NCBI GenBank assembly: GCA_013361745.1
Contig: JABFXM010000503.1
Coordinates: forward strand, 1-6,955
DNA from: Gemmatimonadaceae bacterium
GTDB taxonomy: Bacteria > Gemmatimonadota > Gemmatimonadetes > Gemmatimonadales > Gemmatimonadaceae
Reading direction: 5' to 3'
DNA: 6,955 nucleotides
The notes under the pieces were generated by a model. That model did no database searches. It was not told the DNA's origin and saw only the letters and a program-made list of their open reading frames with translations. Each line of letters begins with the position of its first letter. Position 1 is the stretch's first letter. The translations under genes were made by a program, and so were the position numbers. Shown piece after piece: positions 4,962 through 6,955 of the stretch.

Positions 4962-5795
4962 ATGCTCAGCGAGGCGGTGCTCCGCTCGCTCGGCACCCTG
5001 CCCTCCTCCATCGCGGCGCTGCTGCAGGCGTTCCCGTACGACTACCTCTACGGGTCGATCGCCGCCGATACGAGCATCGCGAAGAAGTACGCCGCACCCG
5101 GGCGGCACTGCCATGCCTGGCACGTCGGGCTCGAGATCTACGACCAGGCGCGGGACGAGCCGCTGCGTGCCTTCGCGTTAGGCTACCTCTCGCACCTCGC
5201 GGCCGACGTCGTCGCGCACAACTACTTCGTGCCGCGGCAGCTCGCGGTCGCCTCGCGAACGGCGGGGCTCGGCCACAGCTACTGGGAGAGCCGCTTCGAG
5301 ACGCACCTGGGCGAGGGCCATGCGCGCCGCGCGAAGGAGGTGATACTCCTCGACCACACGCGCTCCGACGAGCTGCTCGACCGCGTGCTCTCGCCGACGA
5401 TCTTCAGCACGCCGACCAACCGGCGGATCTTCCGCGGGATGGTCTACGTCACGGACAGCGAGTCGTGGCAGCGCGTGTTCAAGGTCGCGAAGGAGATGAG
5501 CCGCTGGGATCTCCCCGACGATGACGTCGTCCGCTACGTGGACCGCGCCTACGACTACGTGGTCGACTTCCTCGTTCGCATCGACCGGTCGGAGCCGTAT
5601 CTCCTCGACCCCGCCGGCGAGGAGGCGCTCACACTCGCGAAGAAGGTGCGGCGCGAGACGCTGCGCGCCGGCGGGGAGATCGTGCTGATCGAGGAGGCGG
5701 ACCGGCGCTTCACGATGCCCGAGTCGCCCCTCGCCTACGCGCGGGGCGCCGCCTCGCCGATCATCCCTGCGCTCGGGACGCGAGGAGCTGATTGA
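4962..5795 (+). CDS. Zinc-dependent phospholipase C-family protein, secreted
   Basis: PF00882-type hydrolases cleave phospholipid headgroups with a zinc cluster, usually outside the cytoplasm; the substrate here is unknown. Seen: 277 residues from the first ATG, used here only because it is the first canonical start. The real protein almost certainly begins upstream (see 4860-4961), adding a signal peptide, Trp1 and a His five residues later. Counting from this ATG: AADTS (35-39), HCHAWHVG (49-56), GYLSHLAADVVAHN (74-87; His78, Asp82 and His86 as likely ligands) and GHSYWES (104-110; His105 and Glu109, the HxxxE pair). The order W-H-D-H-HxxxD-H-HxxxE follows the family. The C-terminal part (about 135-277) is mostly helical and I do not recognise it. 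It follows the YtxH-like gene after 142 bp containing a strong hairpin, and its 3' end overlaps convergent gatB by 35 bp. It could be a catalytically divergent family member. Confidence 0.85.
   Translation: MLSEAVLRSLGTLPSSIAALLQAFPYDYLYGSIAADTSIAKKYAAPGRHCHAWHVGLEIYDQARDEPLRAFALGYLSHLAADVVAHNYFVPRQLAVASRTAGLGHSYWESRFETHLGEGHARRAKEVILLDHTRSDELLDRVLSPTIFSTPTNRRIFRGMVYVTDSESWQRVFKVAKEMSRWDLPDDDVVRYVDRAYDYVVDFLVRIDRSEPYLLDPAGEEALTLAKKVRRETLRAGGEIVLIEEADRRFTMPESPLAYARGAASPIIPALGTRGAD
5176..5183 (+). repeat. CGTTAGGC octamer, copy 2
   Basis: Copy 2 lies in the phospholipase gene at the Ala-Leu-Gly-Tyr step just before the zinc-binding HxxxDxxxH motif, again as TTA followed by GGC. Confidence 0.5.
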
Positions 5796-6955
5796 CCTTC
5801 TTCGCGTCGGCGCTCCCCTTCGACTTCCGCATCACGAACCCGACGAGCACTCCCTGGAGCTTCTTCTCCCCGGCGAGATAGCGCTGCGCCTCGGTCGGAT
5901 GCTCGGCGAAGACCTCGTCGATCCAGCCGCGGAGCGCGGCGTCGTCCTCGACGCGGATGAGCCCCTCGCGCTGGGCGACCTGCTCGGGGCGGTCGCCCGA
6001 CTTCACCATCTCGCTGAAGACCTGCTTCGCCGCGGAGTGTCCGACGACGCCGTCGCGCACGAGCTTGATGAGCGCGGCGAGGTCGGTGGGGCGCACCGGG
6101 AACGTCTCCAGCGTGTCGTGGCTCGCGTTGAGCGCGGCGAGCACGCCGTTGATCGTCCAGTTCGCGGCCGCCTTGGGATCGTCGCTCTGCCGGGCGACGC
6201 CCTCGAAGTAGTCGGCCAGCTCGGCGGAGCTGGTGAGCACGTCGACGTCGTACTCGCCTAACGCGTAGTCCTTCGCGAAGCGCGCGCGGCGGGCGTCGGG
6301 CAGCTCGGGGAGCGTCGTCTTCATCCGCTCGATGAACGCGACGTCGAGGACGAGCGGCGGGAGGTCGGGCTCGGGGAAGTAGCGATAGTCGTGACTCCCC
6401 TCCTTCGTGCGACTGGGCCGCACCACGCCACGTGCCTGGTCGAAGAGCATCGTCTGCTGCTCGACGCGGCCGCCGCGCTCGAGGAGCTCCGTCTGGCGCG
6501 CGAACTCGAGGGCGAGCGCGCGCTCGACGTTCGAGAACGAGTTGAGGTTCTTCACCTCGGTCTTGGTGCCGAGCCTCACCTCGCCGGCGCGGCGCGCGCT
6601 GACGTTGGCGTCGACGCGGAGGCTGCCCTTCTCCATGTCGCAATCGCTGATCCCGACGTACTGCAGGATCTGTTTGAGCGTCCGCAGATAGGCGCCGGCC
6701 GCCTCGGCGGAGCGCATGTCCGGCTCGCTGACGATCTCGATGAGGGGGACGCCGGCGCGATTGAGGTCGATCGCGGTCGCCGCCGCGTAACGGTCGTGGA
6801 TCGACTTCCCCGCGTCCTCCTCCATGTGGACGCGCGTGATCCCGACGGAAATGCCGACGCCGGCCGGGGTCATGCCGATCTTCAGGCGCCCGTGCTCGGC
6901 GAGCGGCTTGTCGAACTGCGAGATCTGGTAGCCCTTGGGGAGATCGGGATAGAAG
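5761..6955 (-). CDS. gatB: Asp-tRNA(Asn)/Glu-tRNA(Gln) amidotransferase subunit B (N-terminus beyond window)
   Basis: GatB binds misacylated Asp-tRNA(Asn) or Glu-tRNA(Gln) and activates the carboxylate with ATP; GatA supplies ammonia from glutamine, within the cytoplasmic GatCAB complex. Seen: 397 residues from the right edge to a TGA at 5763-5761, so about 80 N-terminal residues of a protein near 480 are missing. FYPDLPKGYQISQFDKPL (1-18), ITRVHMEEDAGKS (39-51), IDLNRAGVPLIEIVSEPD (62-79) and EVKNLNSFSNVERAL (133-147) are diagnostic catalytic-domain motifs. KEGSHDYRYFPEPDLPPL (184-201) follows. The C-terminal YqeY-like tRNA-binding domain (about 260-397) includes NWTINGVLAALN (265-276). It implies that the organism makes Gln-tRNA and/or Asn-tRNA by the indirect route. 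Its 3' end overlaps the convergent phospholipase gene. Partner genes gatA and gatC are not in the window. Confidence 0.97.
   Translation of the reverse strand, partial: FYPDLPKGYQISQFDKPLAEHGRLKIGMTPAGVGISVGITRVHMEEDAGKSIHDRYAAATAIDLNRAGVPLIEIVSEPDMRSAEAAGAYLRTLKQILQYVGISDCDMEKGSLRVDANVSARRAGEVRLGTKTEVKNLNSFSNVERALALEFARQTELLERGGRVEQQTMLFDQARGVVRPSRTKEGSHDYRYFPEPDLPPLVLDVAFIERMKTTLPELPDARRARFAKDYALGEYDVDVLTSSAELADYFEGVARQSDDPKAAANWTINGVLAALNASHDTLETFPVRPTDLAALIKLVRDGVVGHSAAKQVFSEMVKSGDRPEQVAQREGLIRVEDDAALRGWIDEVFAEHPTEAQRYLAGEKKLQGVLVGFVMRKSKGSADAKKVNQLLASRAQG
6256..6263 (-). repeat. CGTTAGGC octamer, copy 3
   Basis: Copy 3 is read on the minus strand (plus strand GCCTAACG). It lies in gatB at Ala-Leu-Gly-Glu, again as a TTA codon followed by GGC; copies 2 and 3 share one extra 5' base (GCGTTAGGC). 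Confidence 0.5.

Noticed and set aside
1..6955. CRISPR arrays, tRNA or rRNA genes, insertion sequences and phage genes.
   Set aside because: No direct-repeat array, cloverleaf with CCA end, rRNA-like stretch, transposase or terminal inverted repeats were seen on either strand.

Overview
This is a GC-rich bacterial window with five housekeeping genes on the minus strand and a three-gene block on the plus strand. Very high GC at third codon positions, almost no TTA codons, a MurA with Asp in place of the catalytic Cys, and a DUF948/YtxH-type membrane pair fit a high-GC soil or sediment phylum. I would guess Gemmatimonadota, but nothing here proves it. Both end genes (nusA at the left, gatB at the right) are cut by the window edges.

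Layout: (1) 1-1361, minus: rimP followed after 11 nt by nusA (first 295 residues), the classical rimP-nusA operon. (2) 1362-1510: a compact leader with a sigma70-like promoter, a small GNRA-capped hairpin and a textbook intrinsic terminator placed between that promoter and the rimP GTG. It looks like an attenuator for the operon encoding the termination factor NusA, and it may also end the murA-pgeF transcript. (3) 1511-3549, minus: murA and pgeF, coupled by a TGATG stop/start overlap; both act on peptidoglycan precursors. (4) 3550-3768: divergent intergenic region with a plausible plus-strand promoter and 5'UTR inverted repeats. (5) 3769-5795, plus: a DUF948 coiled-coil membrane protein, a small YtxH-like membrane protein whose start is overprinted on the previous gene's tail, and an apparently secreted zinc-dependent phospholipase C-family protein. 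(6) 5761-6955, minus: gatB, convergent with and overlapping the phospholipase gene by 35 bp.

The minus-strand genes serve transcription termination, ribosome maturation, cell-wall precursor synthesis and quality control, and tRNA-dependent amidation. The plus-strand block resembles the Bacillus ytxGH stress pair with a secreted hydrolase added. Points of most interest: the putative rimP-nusA attenuator, the Cys-to-Asp MurA (predicted fosfomycin insensitivity), the murA-pgeF coupling, the missing canonical start codon of the phospholipase gene (its signal peptide and first zinc ligand lie upstream of the first ATG, beside an 11-bp hairpin), and the octamer CGTTAGGC, which holds every TTA leucine codon I found in the window.
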